DNA of 6,262 bases, taken from Streptomyces sp. NRRL WC-3549. Lineage in GTDB: Bacteria > Actinomycetota > Actinomycetes > Streptomycetales > Streptomycetaceae. The stretch covers positions 40,089 through 46,350 of the forward strand of contig NZ_KL585411.1 in NCBI RefSeq assembly GCF_000721935.1, read 5' to 3'. Positions 1-5,781 of this stretch are shown here, piece after piece. The notes beneath the pieces are model-generated. The model was given only the letters and a program-made list of their open reading frames with translations, had not been told where the DNA came from and searched no databases. How positions within the stretch are numbered: position 1 is the first letter of the stretch; every line of letters begins with the position of its first letter. The position numbers and the translations under genes were made by a program.

Positions 1-16
1 TGTGTATAAGAGACAG
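1..16 (+). other. Sequencing adapter remnant (Nextera/Tn5 mosaic end)
   Basis: The first 16 bases, TGTGTATAAGAGACAG, equal the last 16 bases of the 19-bp Tn5 mosaic end used in Nextera libraries. They are AT-richer than everything that follows, and high-GC sequence begins at base 17. This is library-construction sequence left at a contig end, not genomic DNA or a resident transposon: no transposase or second end is present. Any reading frame crossing bases 1-16 is artificial. Confidence 0.95.
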
Positions 17-62
17 GGTCGAGACCGGGCCGTGTGCGGAAGCCGGAGTCACTCGTGTCCAT
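17..62 (-). CDS. Possible 5' fragment of a divergent gene (very tentative)
   Basis: On the minus strand an ATG at 60-62 opens a frame with no stop down to base 17, giving about 15 residues beginning MDTSDSGFRTRPGLD. A purine-rich GGGGA lies about 9 bases upstream of that ATG. The frame would be divergent from the VOC-protein gene, with the AT-rich inverted repeat at 101-112 between them, as is common for regulator/target pairs. Too little is visible to identify a family, and third-position GC is mixed, so it may be chance. Confidence 0.2.
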
Positions 63-94
63 GGCGGCATTGTCCCCAGCCGATCCGGCACCGC

Positions 95-112
95 GTTAGT
101 GTTACGTATAAC
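95..112. promoter_or_regulatory. Candidate operator/promoter: GTTA direct and inverted repeats
   Basis: GTTA at 95-98 and 101-104 is followed by TAAC at 109-112. The last two form an inverted repeat GTTA-CGTA-TAAC (101-112). This is the most AT-rich patch between the adapter and the VOC-protein gene. TATAAC at 107-112 could act as a -10 element, but I find no convincing -35 at proper spacing. The site is a plausible place for a dimeric regulator or RNA polymerase upstream of the gene at 187. The function is inference. Confidence 0.35.
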
Positions 113-144
113 CGCCTGCAGGGCCACACCGCCCGCAGGCGGGC
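112..144 (+). other. Leader with two mutually exclusive hairpins upstream of the VOC gene
   Basis: CCGCCTGC at 112-119 is perfectly complementary to GCAGGCGG at 135-142 (15-base loop). Alternatively, GCCCGC at 131-136 can pair with GCGGGC at 139-144 as a tight local hairpin. The two structures share bases 135-142 and cannot coexist. They end 24 bases before the SD-like GAGGAA at 169-174, so direct SD masking is not evident. Such pairs occur by chance in GC-rich DNA. Relevance depends on a transcript start upstream of 112. Confidence 0.25.
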
Positions 145-186
145 ACCGCACCGCCCGCACGGCCCACCGAGGAATCCGGAGCACCC

Positions 187-573
187 ATGTCCCTCATCGC
201 CCTGGTCACGCTGGTCGTCCGCGACTACGACGAGGCCGTCTCCTTCTACACGGACGCGCTCGGCTTCGAGCGGGTGGAGGACACCGACCGGGGCGACGGC
301 TCGCGCTGGGGGGTCGTCCGGCCGCGCGGTGGGGCGGGCCCGGGGCTGCTGCTGGCCCGCGCCAAGGACGAGGCGCAACGGGCCGCCGTGGGGGCGCAGA
401 CGGGTGGGCGGGTCGGCTTCTTCCTGCACACCGACGACTTCGCGGGCGACCGGGAGCGGATGCGGGCGGCCGGGGTCCGCTTCCTGGAGGAGCCGCGGCG
501 GGAGGCGTACGGCACGGTCGCGGTCTTCGAGGACCTGTACGGCAACCGGTGGGACCTGCTGCAGCCTGCCTGA
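187..573 (+). CDS. VOC family protein (glyoxalase/bleomycin-resistance-like)
   Basis: Encodes 128 residues, the usual size for a single-chain, two-module vicinal-oxygen-chelate protein. Module 1 starts with VTLVVRDYDEAVSFYTDALGF (residues 7-27), the typical strand-helix opening of the fold. Module 2 begins at GFFLHTDDF (77-85) and ends with the characteristic VFEDLYGNRWDLLQ (113-126). The start is ATG at 187, preceded by GAGGAA at 169-174 and GGAG-like bases nearer. VOC proteins are cytosolic and include metal-dependent lyases, isomerases, dioxygenases and drug-binding proteins. The classical first-strand metal histidine is not evident here (the strand reads LVTLVV), and H81, E115 and D123 are the nearest polar candidates, so catalysis versus ligand binding is open. 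The substrate is unknown. The gene is monocistronic: a strong terminator follows at 596. Confidence 0.9.
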   Translation: MSLIALVTLVVRDYDEAVSFYTDALGFERVEDTDRGDGSRWGVVRPRGGAGPGLLLARAKDEAQRAAVGAQTGGRVGFFLHTDDFAGDRERMRAAGVRFLEEPRREAYGTVAVFEDLYGNRWDLLQPA

Positions 574-595
574 GCCTCCCCGCCCCCGTTCCGGG

Positions 596-639
596 CACCC
601 TCAGGCCGCCCCCAGGCGCTCCGGGCGGACCTGAGGGTG
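596..639 (+). terminator. Strong hairpin terminator after the VOC gene
   Basis: CACCCTCAGG (596-605) pairs perfectly with CCTGAGGGTG (630-639). The stem continues with CCGCCC (606-611) against GGGCGG (623-628), with a single bulged A at 629. This gives about 16 paired bases around an 11-base loop. It begins 23 bases after the stop codon. There is no T-tract, which is usual for actinomycete terminators. The stem is symmetric and could also stop transcription arriving from the right. Confidence 0.75.
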
Positions 640-1166
640 ACCGCTCCGGCGCTGGGCGCCGACCGCGCCGACGGGCCGGCCGCGCGCGTCGGCGACCGGG
701 CGGGGAGCTGCGCCTGGGCGACGGGCGACGCCCCGGGTCGTCGCCGTCTCCGAACGCTCCCTGGGCATCGGGGAGTTCCGTTCCCCCGGGAGGCTCTCGC
801 GGGCCGGGTGTCGGCCGCCCGTGACCAGGCGGTGCCGGGTCCCGCACGGACGGCACCGGCCCGGACGCGGCCGCCGCGGCGCTGCGGGACGCCCTCGTGC
901 TCCTTGCGGTGGTCAGCACGCTCACCCTCAGGCTGGTGGGCGCCGGACGCGGGCGGCTGACGCGGATGCTGGAGCCGCAGACGGCGCTGGTGGCCTTCGC
1001 CGGGCCGGCGACCGGCACCCTGGCCGCCGCGATCCCGCGCACCGCCTTCTCGGAGGCGCCGGGGGATCGGCGCCGTACATGGAGCCCGCCCGGTACAGGG
1101 CCGCCGGTGGCGGCCGTGGCGGGAACGCTCCTGCCGGCCCGGCGGGGGCACAGGGAGGAGGCCTTC
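637..1166 (+). pseudogene. Decayed C-terminal remnant of an FtsX-type ABC transporter permease
   Basis: No single frame is intact, but consecutive pieces with high third-position GC line up in the order expected for an FtsX/MacB-like permease C-terminus. They are ARVGDRAG (to about 705), ELRLGDG (705-725), RVVAVSERSLGIGEF (734-778), FPREALAGRVSAARDQAVP (781-837), and ALRDALVLLAVVSTL followed by LRLVGAGRGRLTRMLEPQTA, then LVAFAGPATGTLAAAIP and TAFSEA (882-1058). GSAPYMEPARYRAA (1064-1105) and VAAVAGTLLPARRGHREEAF (1110 on) follow. The extracytoplasmic beta-strand region, a TM, the 'LRLxGAGRxxxxRML' cytoplasmic coupling loop, another TM and the terminal LLPARR are recognisable. Frame changes near 705, 726-734, 779, 840-850, 1060 and 1105, plus loss of most of the protein (intact relatives are several hundred residues), mark it as dead. 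The family match is from memory of family patterns, not a search. The 3' end runs into the end of lysR on the other strand. Confidence 0.6.
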
Positions 1167-2082
1167 AGGCCCGGGCCGGGGCCGGGGCCGCCGCCGCCCT
1201 CAGCGCGTCCAGGACGGGCTTGATCAGGGGATGGTCCTCGGCCCCCCGCCGCACGGCGGCGAAGACCCGCCGGGTCGGCGCCACCCCGTTCACCGGGCGC
1301 ACGACGACATCGCCCCGCTCCGGGCCGCGCAGCGCCGACCGGGGCACCAGGGCCACTCCGGCGCCCGCCCCGGCCAGGGCCAGCACGGCGTGGAAGTCGT
1401 CCGAGGAGTGCTCCAGCCTCGGTTCGAACCCGGCGTACTCGCAGGCCAGGACCACCACGTCGTGGCAGGGGTTGCCGGGGTAGGGCCCGATCCAGGGGTC
1501 GTCGGCGAGGTCGGCGACGGCGATGTGCCCCCGCCCGGCGAGGCGGTGGCCGACCGGCAGCACGGCGTCGAAGGGCTCGGAGTACAGCGGGACGCGGGTC
1601 AGCCGCCGGTCGTCGTCACCGGGCGCGCCCCGGTACTCGACGGCGACCGCCACATCGACCTGCCGGTCCAGCACCATCGGGACGCTCGCGTCGCCCTCGG
1701 CGTCCTGCACCCGGACCCGGATGCCGGGCGCGGTGCGGGTCAGCTCGGCGATGGCCGGGGCCAGCACCAGGCCGATGCCGGTGGCGAACGCGGCCACGGT
1801 GACCGTGCCGGCGACACCCGCGGCGTAGTCGGCGAGCTCCGCCTCCGCCCGCTCCAGCTGGGCCAGCACCTCGTGGGCGTGGGTCAGCAGGATCTCGCCG
1901 GCCGCCGTCAGCCGTGCGCCGCGCGCCCCGCGCTCGACCAGCCGGTGGCCGGTCTCCTGCTCCAGGGCGGCCAGCTGCTGCGAGACCGCGGACGGGGTGA
2001 GGTAGAGCGCGGCGGCCGCGGCGGTCACCGTACGGTGATCCGCCACCGCACGGAGAATGCGCAGCCGCCGGGCATCGATCAT
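1165..2082 (-). CDS. LysR-family transcriptional regulator
   Basis: Encodes 305 residues from the ATG at 2080-2082, the usual LTTR length. Residues 1-60 form the winged helix-turn-helix, starting MIDARRLRILRAVADHRTVT, with the recognition segment LTPSAVSQQLAALEQETG (28-45) followed by LVERGARGARLTAAGE. Residues 90-295 form the periplasmic-binding-protein-like effector domain (VAAFATGIGLVLAPAIAEL, then VDVAVAV). An ATG 17 codons upstream (2133) is in frame, but it lies in a hairpin loop, adds MTRWRFGAPVATWDNED, which is not typical of the family, and has no better ribosome site. The gene lies 88 bases downstream of kbl on the same strand. Control of the threonine operon is plausible but is inference. 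The effector is unknown. The C-terminus is an Ala/Pro-rich tail. Confidence 0.92.
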   Translation of the reverse strand: MIDARRLRILRAVADHRTVTAAAAALYLTPSAVSQQLAALEQETGHRLVERGARGARLTAAGEILLTHAHEVLAQLERAEAELADYAAGVAGTVTVAAFATGIGLVLAPAIAELTRTAPGIRVRVQDAEGDASVPMVLDRQVDVAVAVEYRGAPGDDDRRLTRVPLYSEPFDAVLPVGHRLAGRGHIAVADLADDPWIGPYPGNPCHDVVVLACEYAGFEPRLEHSSDDFHAVLALAGAGAGVALVPRSALRGPERGDVVVRPVNGVAPTRRVFAAVRRGAEDHPLIKPVLDALRAAAAPAPARA

Positions 2083-2118
2083 GTCCTCATTGTCCCAGGT
2101 CGCGACGGGTGCCCCGAA
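2083..2118 (-). promoter_or_regulatory. Possible leaderless promoter for lysR
   Basis: Reading the minus strand, TTCGGG (ending about 2113) is separated by 18 bases from GACAAT (2094-2089), which ends 6 bases before the ATG at 2082. A -10 element that close to the start would give a transcript beginning at or near the ATG, a common leaderless arrangement in actinomycetes. The intervening GAGGAC is too close to the ATG to be a good Shine-Dalgarno site. The match to consensus is weak. Confidence 0.3.
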
Positions 2119-2122
2119 CCGC

Positions 2123-2143
2123 CACCGGGTCATGCCCCCGGTG
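2123..2143 (-). terminator. GC hairpin between kbl and lysR (terminator, attenuator or operator)
   Basis: CACCGGG (2123-2129) and CCCGGTG (2137-2143) form a perfect 7-bp stem with a 7-base loop. It lies 27 bases after the kbl stop codon, and the upstream in-frame ATG of lysR (2133) falls in the loop. A second short hairpin, CCCGG-CTC-CCGGG, spans 2158-2170 directly after kbl. Together they could reduce read-through from kbl into lysR. No T-tract is seen, and the dyad could equally be a protein-binding site. Confidence 0.4.
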
Positions 2144-2170
2144 TCGTGCCACCCGCCCCCGGGAGCCGGG

Positions 2171-3364
2171 TCACGCCTCCAGGGCCGCCCGCGCGTCGAC
2201 GAACGCGTCCACGGCGCGGTCGACGTCCTCGGTGGAGTGCGCCGCGGACAGCTGGACCCGGATGCGCGCGGCGCCCTGCGGGACGACCGGGTAGGAGAAC
2301 CCGATGACGTACACGCCGCGTTCCAGGAGCAGTTCGGCCATGCGGGCCGCCTCCGCCGCGTCCCCGATCATCACCGGGGCGATGGCGTGGTCGCCGGGCA
2401 GGACGTCGAAGCCCTCCGCGGTCATCCGGGAGCGGAAGAGCGCGGTGTTGGCGTCGAGCCGCTCGCGCAGCTCGCCCGCGGACTCCAGCAGGTCGATGAC
2501 CTTGAGGGAGGCGGCGGCGATGACCGGCGCGAGCGAGTTGGAGAAGAGGTACGGGCGCGAGCGCTGGCGCAGCAGGGCGACGATCTCGGCGCGCGCCGCG
2601 ACGTAACCGCCGGAGGCGCCGCCCAGCGCCTTGCCGAGCGTGCCGGTGATGATGTCGACGCGGTCCATGACGCCGTGCAGCTCGGGGGTGCCGCGGCCGC
2701 CGGGGCCGACGAATCCGACGGCGTGCGAGTCGTCGACCATGACCATGGCCCCGTGACGGTCGGCCAGGTCGCAGATCTCGGCGAGCGGAGCGACGTAACC
2801 GTCCATGGAGAACACGCCGTCGGTGACGATCAGGCGGCGGCGCGCGCCGGAGGCCTCCTTGAGCTGCTTCTCCAGGTCGGCCATGTCGCGGTTGGCGTAG
2901 CGGTACCGCTGCGCCTTGGAGAGGCGGATGCCGTCGATGATGGAGGCGTGGTTGAGGGCGTCGGAGATCACCGCGTCCTCGGCACCGAGCAGGGTCTCGA
3001 AGACGCCGCCGTTGGCGTCGAAGCAGGAGGAGTAGAGGATCGTGTCCTCCTGGCCGAGGAAGGACGAGAGCCGCTGCTCCAGCTCCTTGTGGACCTCCTG
3101 GGTGCCGCAGATGAAGCGGACGGAGGCGAGCCCGTAGCCCCAGCGGTCCAGCGCCTCGTGGGCGGCGGCGACGACCTCCGGGTGGTCGGCGAGGCCCAGG
3201 TAGTTGTTGGCGCAGAAGTTCAGCACCTCGCCGGGGCGGCCCCCGGAGGTGACGGCGACGTTGGCGGACTGCGGGGTGCCGATGACCCGCTCCGGCTTCT
3301 GGAGCCCGGCCTCCCGGATCTCGTCGAGGGTGGTGCGCAGGTCGTCGCGTACGGAGTCGAACAT
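2171..3364 (-). CDS. kbl: 2-amino-3-ketobutyrate CoA ligase (glycine C-acetyltransferase)
   Basis: This PLP enzyme of the alpha-oxoamine synthase family cleaves 2-amino-3-ketobutyrate with CoA to glycine and acetyl-CoA, the second step of threonine catabolism, in the cytosol. It has 397 residues, against 398 for E. coli Kbl. Visible landmarks are [10 protein letters not shown] (53-62), [10 protein letters not shown] (87-96), the PLP-stacking His in NHAS (H139), DGVFSMDG (182-189), the cofactor Asp/His pair in VDDSHAVGF (D211, H214), the Schiff-base lysine in [14 protein letters not shown] (K245), and R369 in RIRVQLS for the substrate carboxylate. No key residue is missing. The ATG at 3362-3364 has GGGAGA 8 bases upstream (3373-3378). 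It follows tdh by only 51 bases on the same strand, so the two are very probably one operon. The start is well supported and the call is firm. Confidence 0.97.
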   Translation of the reverse strand: MFDSVRDDLRTTLDEIREAGLQKPERVIGTPQSANVAVTSGGRPGEVLNFCANNYLGLADHPEVVAAAHEALDRWGYGLASVRFICGTQEVHKELEQRLSSFLGQEDTILYSSCFDANGGVFETLLGAEDAVISDALNHASIIDGIRLSKAQRYRYANRDMADLEKQLKEASGARRRLIVTDGVFSMDGYVAPLAEICDLADRHGAMVMVDDSHAVGFVGPGGRGTPELHGVMDRVDIITGTLGKALGGASGGYVAARAEIVALLRQRSRPYLFSNSLAPVIAAASLKVIDLLESAGELRERLDANTALFRSRMTAEGFDVLPGDHAIAPVMIGDAAEAARMAELLLERGVYVIGFSYPVVPQGAARIRVQLSAAHSTEDVDRAVDAFVDARAALEA

Positions 3365-3389
3365 GAGGGCTGTCTCCCGGTCGGATGGT

Positions 3390-3411
3390 GGGGTGGGGCG
3401 GGGCGGCTGGG
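3390..3411 (+). other. G-quadruplex motif in the tdh-kbl spacer
   Basis: Four runs of three or more G (3390-3393, 3395-3398, 3400-3403, 3409-3411) separated by 1, 1 and 5 bases fit the G3+N1-7 pattern. The G-rich strand is the + strand, which is the template for this minus-strand operon; the mRNA carries the C-rich complement. The motif fills nearly half of the 51-base space between tdh and kbl. Pattern match only; folding is not shown. Confidence 0.45.
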
Positions 3412-3415
3412 CTGC

Positions 3416-4444
3416 TCAGACGGTCCAGTCCAGCAGGACCTTGCCGCCCAGCCCGCTCGCGGCGTCGTCGAAGGCGGCCTCGAAGTCGCGGTAGCCGTAG
3501 CGTCCGGTGATGACCGGGGCGAGGTCGAGCCCGCCCTCCAGCAGCACGGACATGGCGTACCAGGTCTCGTACATCTCGCGGCCGTAGATGCCCTTGATGG
3601 TGAGCATCGAGGTGACGACGCGGGACCAGTCGACGGGGAACTCCTCGGACGGCAGGCCGAGCATCGCGATCCGGCCGCCGTGCGTCATGTTCGCGATCAT
3701 GTCCCGCATGGCCTCGGGGCGGCCGGACATCTCCAGGCCGATGTCGAAGCCCTCGCGCAGACCGAGGCGGCGCTGGCCGTCGGCGACGGTCTCCCGGCCG
3801 ACGTTCAGGGCGAGGTCCACGCCGACCTTCCCGGCGAGCTCCAGCCGGGCCTCGCTCACGTCGGTGATGACGACGTTGCGGGCGCCCGCGTGACGGGCGA
3901 CGGCGGCGGCCATGAGGCCGATCGGACCGGCCCCGGTGATCAGGACGTCCTCCCCGACCAGCGGGAAGGACAGCGCGGTGTGCACGGCGTTGCCGAACGG
4001 GTCGAAGATCGCGGCGACGTCGAGGTCCACCTCGTTCCGGTGCACCCAGACGTTGGAGGCGGGCAGCGCCACGTACTCGGCGAACGCCCCGTCCCGGCCG
4101 ACGCCGAGCCCGAGCGTGGAGCGGCACAGGTGGCGCCGCCCGGCCAGGCAGTTGCGGCACTTCCCGCAGACGAGGTGGCCCTCACCGCTGACCAGGTCGC
4201 CCACCTTGACGTCGGCGACGTCGGCGCCCACTTCGGCGACCTCGCCGACGAACTCGTGGCCCAGGACCAGCGGGGTGCGCACGGCCTGCTGCGCCCAGCC
4301 GTCGTAGGCGCGGATGTGCAGGTCGGTGCCGCAGATCCCGGTGCGCAGGACCTTGATCAGGACGTCCCCGGGGCCGGTCTCCGGCTCCGGTACGTCCGTC
4401 AGCCAGAGCCCCGGCTCGGCCTTCTGCTTCACGAGTGCCTTCAC
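3416..4444 (-). CDS. tdh: L-threonine 3-dehydrogenase (zinc, NAD-dependent)
   Basis: This medium-chain zinc dehydrogenase oxidises L-threonine with NAD+ to 2-amino-3-ketobutyrate, feeding Kbl. It has 342 residues, against 341 for E. coli Tdh. Catalytic zinc ligands are C38 in TGICGTD and H63-E64 in GHEFVGEV. T40 and H43 match the relay residues, and H90 (GEGH) is conserved. The structural zinc site is C93, C96, C99 and C107 in CGKCRNC...LC. The Rossmann motif GAGPIG is at 171-176, with the acidic residue D195 (ITD) at the end of strand 2 indicating NAD rather than NADP. The start is GTG (4442-4444), supported by AGGGAG 8 bases upstream; numbering from it reproduces the E. coli positions. It is first in the operon with kbl. 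Ends WTV. The closely related butanediol and sorbitol dehydrogenases are less likely given kbl next door. Confidence 0.97.
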   Translation of the reverse strand: MKALVKQKAEPGLWLTDVPEPETGPGDVLIKVLRTGICGTDLHIRAYDGWAQQAVRTPLVLGHEFVGEVAEVGADVADVKVGDLVSGEGHLVCGKCRNCLAGRRHLCRSTLGLGVGRDGAFAEYVALPASNVWVHRNEVDLDVAAIFDPFGNAVHTALSFPLVGEDVLITGAGPIGLMAAAVARHAGARNVVITDVSEARLELAGKVGVDLALNVGRETVADGQRRLGLREGFDIGLEMSGRPEAMRDMIANMTHGGRIAMLGLPSEEFPVDWSRVVTSMLTIKGIYGREMYETWYAMSVLLEGGLDLAPVITGRYGYRDFEAAFDDAASGLGGKVLLDWTV

Positions 4445-4777
4445 GGCTGCGGCTCCCTGTACCTGGTGCGCGTCGAACGCCCCGATGACACAGGCATGCG
4501 GAAGGCAGCCGGCGGCCCGGGGTGACTGGAGGGGCGACGGTCCACGGACGCCGGACGCGCGTGGTCCCGTCCCGGGGCCACCGCGGTGCGGCGTTCCGTA
4601 CCGTCACGGAGAAATCTGCCGCACACCGGTGCCCCGGGTCCATCGAGGATTTCTTAAGCGCCCTCGCAGTTGTGCTTCACGCCCCGACGCGGGCACGCCC
4701 CCGTGCGCTCCGCGCGGCCCCTCGGCGGGAGGCGCGGCCGGGCGGCACGGTGCGGTGCGGGCCGGGTGCGGCGGCCG
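4445..4777. other. 333-base intergenic region upstream of tdh
   Basis: No convincing gene is seen on either strand. This gap must hold the tdh promoter and the methyltransferase transcript end, but I find no clear -35/-10 pair. Structures seen are a perfect palindrome CACCGCGGTG at 4579-4588, a palindrome CACCGGTG at 4624-4631, an AT-rich patch with CTTAAG (4653-4658) flanked by CGAGG (4644-4648) and CCTCG (4662-4666), and a small hairpin GCACG-CCCC-CGTGC at 4693-4706 that could help end the upstream transcript. GCGCGGCC occurs twice directly at 4712-4719 and 4732-4739. Any could be regulatory; none is proven. Confidence 0.4.
4453..4458 (-). promoter_or_regulatory. Ribosome binding site fixing the GTG start of tdh
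   Basis: AGGGAG on the minus strand lies 8 bases from the GTG at 4444. It supports the non-ATG start, which also gives the length and residue numbering of characterised Tdh proteins. Confidence 0.7.
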
Positions 4778-5698
4778 TCAGGACCGGGGTTTGTGCGCGA
4801 ACACCCACCGGTTGCCCTCCAGCGCGTCGTTCGGCTCGGGGAGCGGGCCGCGCCCGTGCCGGTGCGTGAAGTCGAAGGGTGTGTGCGTCGAAGTGGACCA
4901 GCCGCGGGCTGCCAGGTCCCCCGCGGAGTCGGGCCGTGGCCCCTTGTCGAAGAGGTGGAGCAGGTCGATGCCGATCTGCTCCCGCGTCGCCGTGTAGAGC
5001 GGGCTGTCGCGGTACACCAGCAGGTCCTTCTCCAGCTTGGCCTCGAACGCCAGGGCGCTCCCCCCGGCGCTCAGCCGGTCCACCGTGTCGACGAGGTACG
5101 TCTCGGCGGGGCCCGGCAGGTAGAAGAGCAGTCCTTCGGCCAGCCAGGCGCTCGGCGCCCCCGGGTCGAAGCCGGCGTCGGTCAGCGCCGTCACCCAGTC
5201 GGCGCGCAGGTCGACCGGTACCGGTACGCGTTCGGCCTTCGGCTCGGCCGCCCGTTCCGCGAGCACGTGCTGTTTGAACTCCAGCACGCCTGCCCTGTCG
5301 ATCTCGTAGACCACGCGGCCGGACGGCCAGTCCAGCCGGAAGGCGCGCGTGTCCAGCCCCGCCCCCAGCAGGACCACCTGGTGGGCGCCGGCGCTGACGG
5401 CGCGGAGGAGGAAGTCGTCGAGGACCCTGGTCCGCAGGCCGAAGTAGCGGGCGAATCTCCCCCACAGCGGGTTCCGGTCCCCGTCGGGGACCCGCTCGAT
5501 GCGCAGGGGCCAGTCCGTGCACGCCGGTGCGGCGCGTACGAAACCCTCCGCGTAGACGTCCTGCGCCAGGCTGTCGGGGCGGTGGGTCTCGATGGCCCGT
5601 GCCGCGGCGACCAGCAGCGCCGTCAGGCCCACGCCTCCGTCCACCCCTTCGACGTCCTCGTGTTCGACGTCCTCGTGCTGTCGTGCCGTACCGACCAT
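4778..5698 (-). CDS. SAM-dependent methyltransferase, TIGR00027/LCM family
   Basis: Encodes 306 residues from the ATG at 5696-5698. It is a class I methyltransferase of the TIGR00027 group, related to leucine carboxyl methyltransferases (PF04072), expanded in Streptomyces and Mycobacterium and often of unknown substrate. Motifs in order: GVGLTALLVAAARAIETHRP near residues 18-40, LRTRVLDDFLL (88-98), the SAM-binding motif LLGAGLDTRAFRL (110-122), YEIDRAGVLEFK (131-142, acidic residue for the SAM ribose), VDLRADW (162-168) and WLAEGLLFYLP (185-195). The chosen start has GGAGG 4 bases upstream and matches the usual N-terminus MxGTARQ. Another ATG 29 codons upstream (5783-5785) overlaps the preceding stop as ATGA and has AAGGAAG before it, but the added codons have clearly lower third-position GC. 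The product is probably cytosolic. It is likely co-transcribed with the dehydrogenase upstream. An in-frame HEDVE duplication lies at residues 8-17. Confidence 0.88.
   Translation of the reverse strand: MVGTARQHEDVEHEDVEGVDGGVGLTALLVAAARAIETHRPDSLAQDVYAEGFVRAAPACTDWPLRIERVPDGDRNPLWGRFARYFGLRTRVLDDFLLRAVSAGAHQVVLLGAGLDTRAFRLDWPSGRVVYEIDRAGVLEFKQHVLAERAAEPKAERVPVPVDLRADWVTALTDAGFDPGAPSAWLAEGLLFYLPGPAETYLVDTVDRLSAGGSALAFEAKLEKDLLVYRDSPLYTATREQIGIDLLHLFDKGPRPDSAGDLAARGWSTSTHTPFDFTHRHGRGPLPEPNDALEGNRWVFAHKPRS
5648..5677. repeat. Exact 15-bp tandem duplication
   Basis: TTCGACGTCCTCGTG occurs twice back to back (5648-5662 and 5663-5677) with no mismatch. On the minus strand each unit encodes His-Glu-Asp-Val-Glu, giving HEDVEHEDVE near the start of the methyltransferase. 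The length is a multiple of three, so the frame is kept. The perfect identity suggests a recent duplication, for example by replication slippage, in a segment before the first conserved motif. Confidence 0.9.
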
Positions 5699-5707
5699 GT
5701 TTCCTCC
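5699..5707 (-). promoter_or_regulatory. Shine-Dalgarno site GGAGGAAAC for the methyltransferase
   Basis: GGAGG (5707-5703) lies 4 bases before the ATG at 5698 on the minus strand. It is the best anti-16S match in the neighbourhood and, with the codon-use change at this point, supports this start over the coupled ATG at 5785. Confidence 0.6.
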
Positions 5708-5781
5708 GTCATCAGAAAGGGGGGCCCAGGATTTCCGGCTCCTCGTCGTCTCCGGTGGGCAGGCGGCGCCGCGTACCTCGC

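Noticed and set aside
1..16. A resident Tn5-like transposon end
   Set aside because: Only the engineered mosaic-end sequence is present, exactly at the contig edge, with no transposase, target duplication or second end.
246..1151. A 301-codon minus-strand frame opposite the VOC gene and the pseudogene
   Set aside because: Arg/Pro-rich composition without motifs; it runs antisense to a clear VOC gene and through the terminator stem.
897..1223. The + frame 897-1223 as an intact small membrane protein
   Set aside because: It starts in the middle of a recognisable permease segment, and the expected continuation lies in another frame, so it is better explained as part of a decayed gene.
2130..4160. 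A 676-codon minus-strand frame over kbl and tdh
   Set aside because: Arg/Pro-rich out-of-phase shadow of the two enzymes, whose own frames carry all catalytic motifs.
2057..4525. An 822-codon open frame on the + strand across lysR, kbl and tdh
   Set aside because: It lies antisense to clearly functional tdh and kbl, has no recognisable domain, and arises because high-GC codon use leaves opposite frames free of stops.
4182..4643. A minus-strand 153-codon frame overlapping the start of tdh
   Set aside because: Different phase from tdh, Arg-rich and without motifs; the GTG start of tdh with its ribosome site explains the region.
4712..4739. Direct repeat GCGCGGCC (4712-4719, 4732-4739) as an integration or terminator element
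   Set aside because: Short low-complexity GC sequence; it does not form an inverted stem and occurs readily by chance at this base composition.
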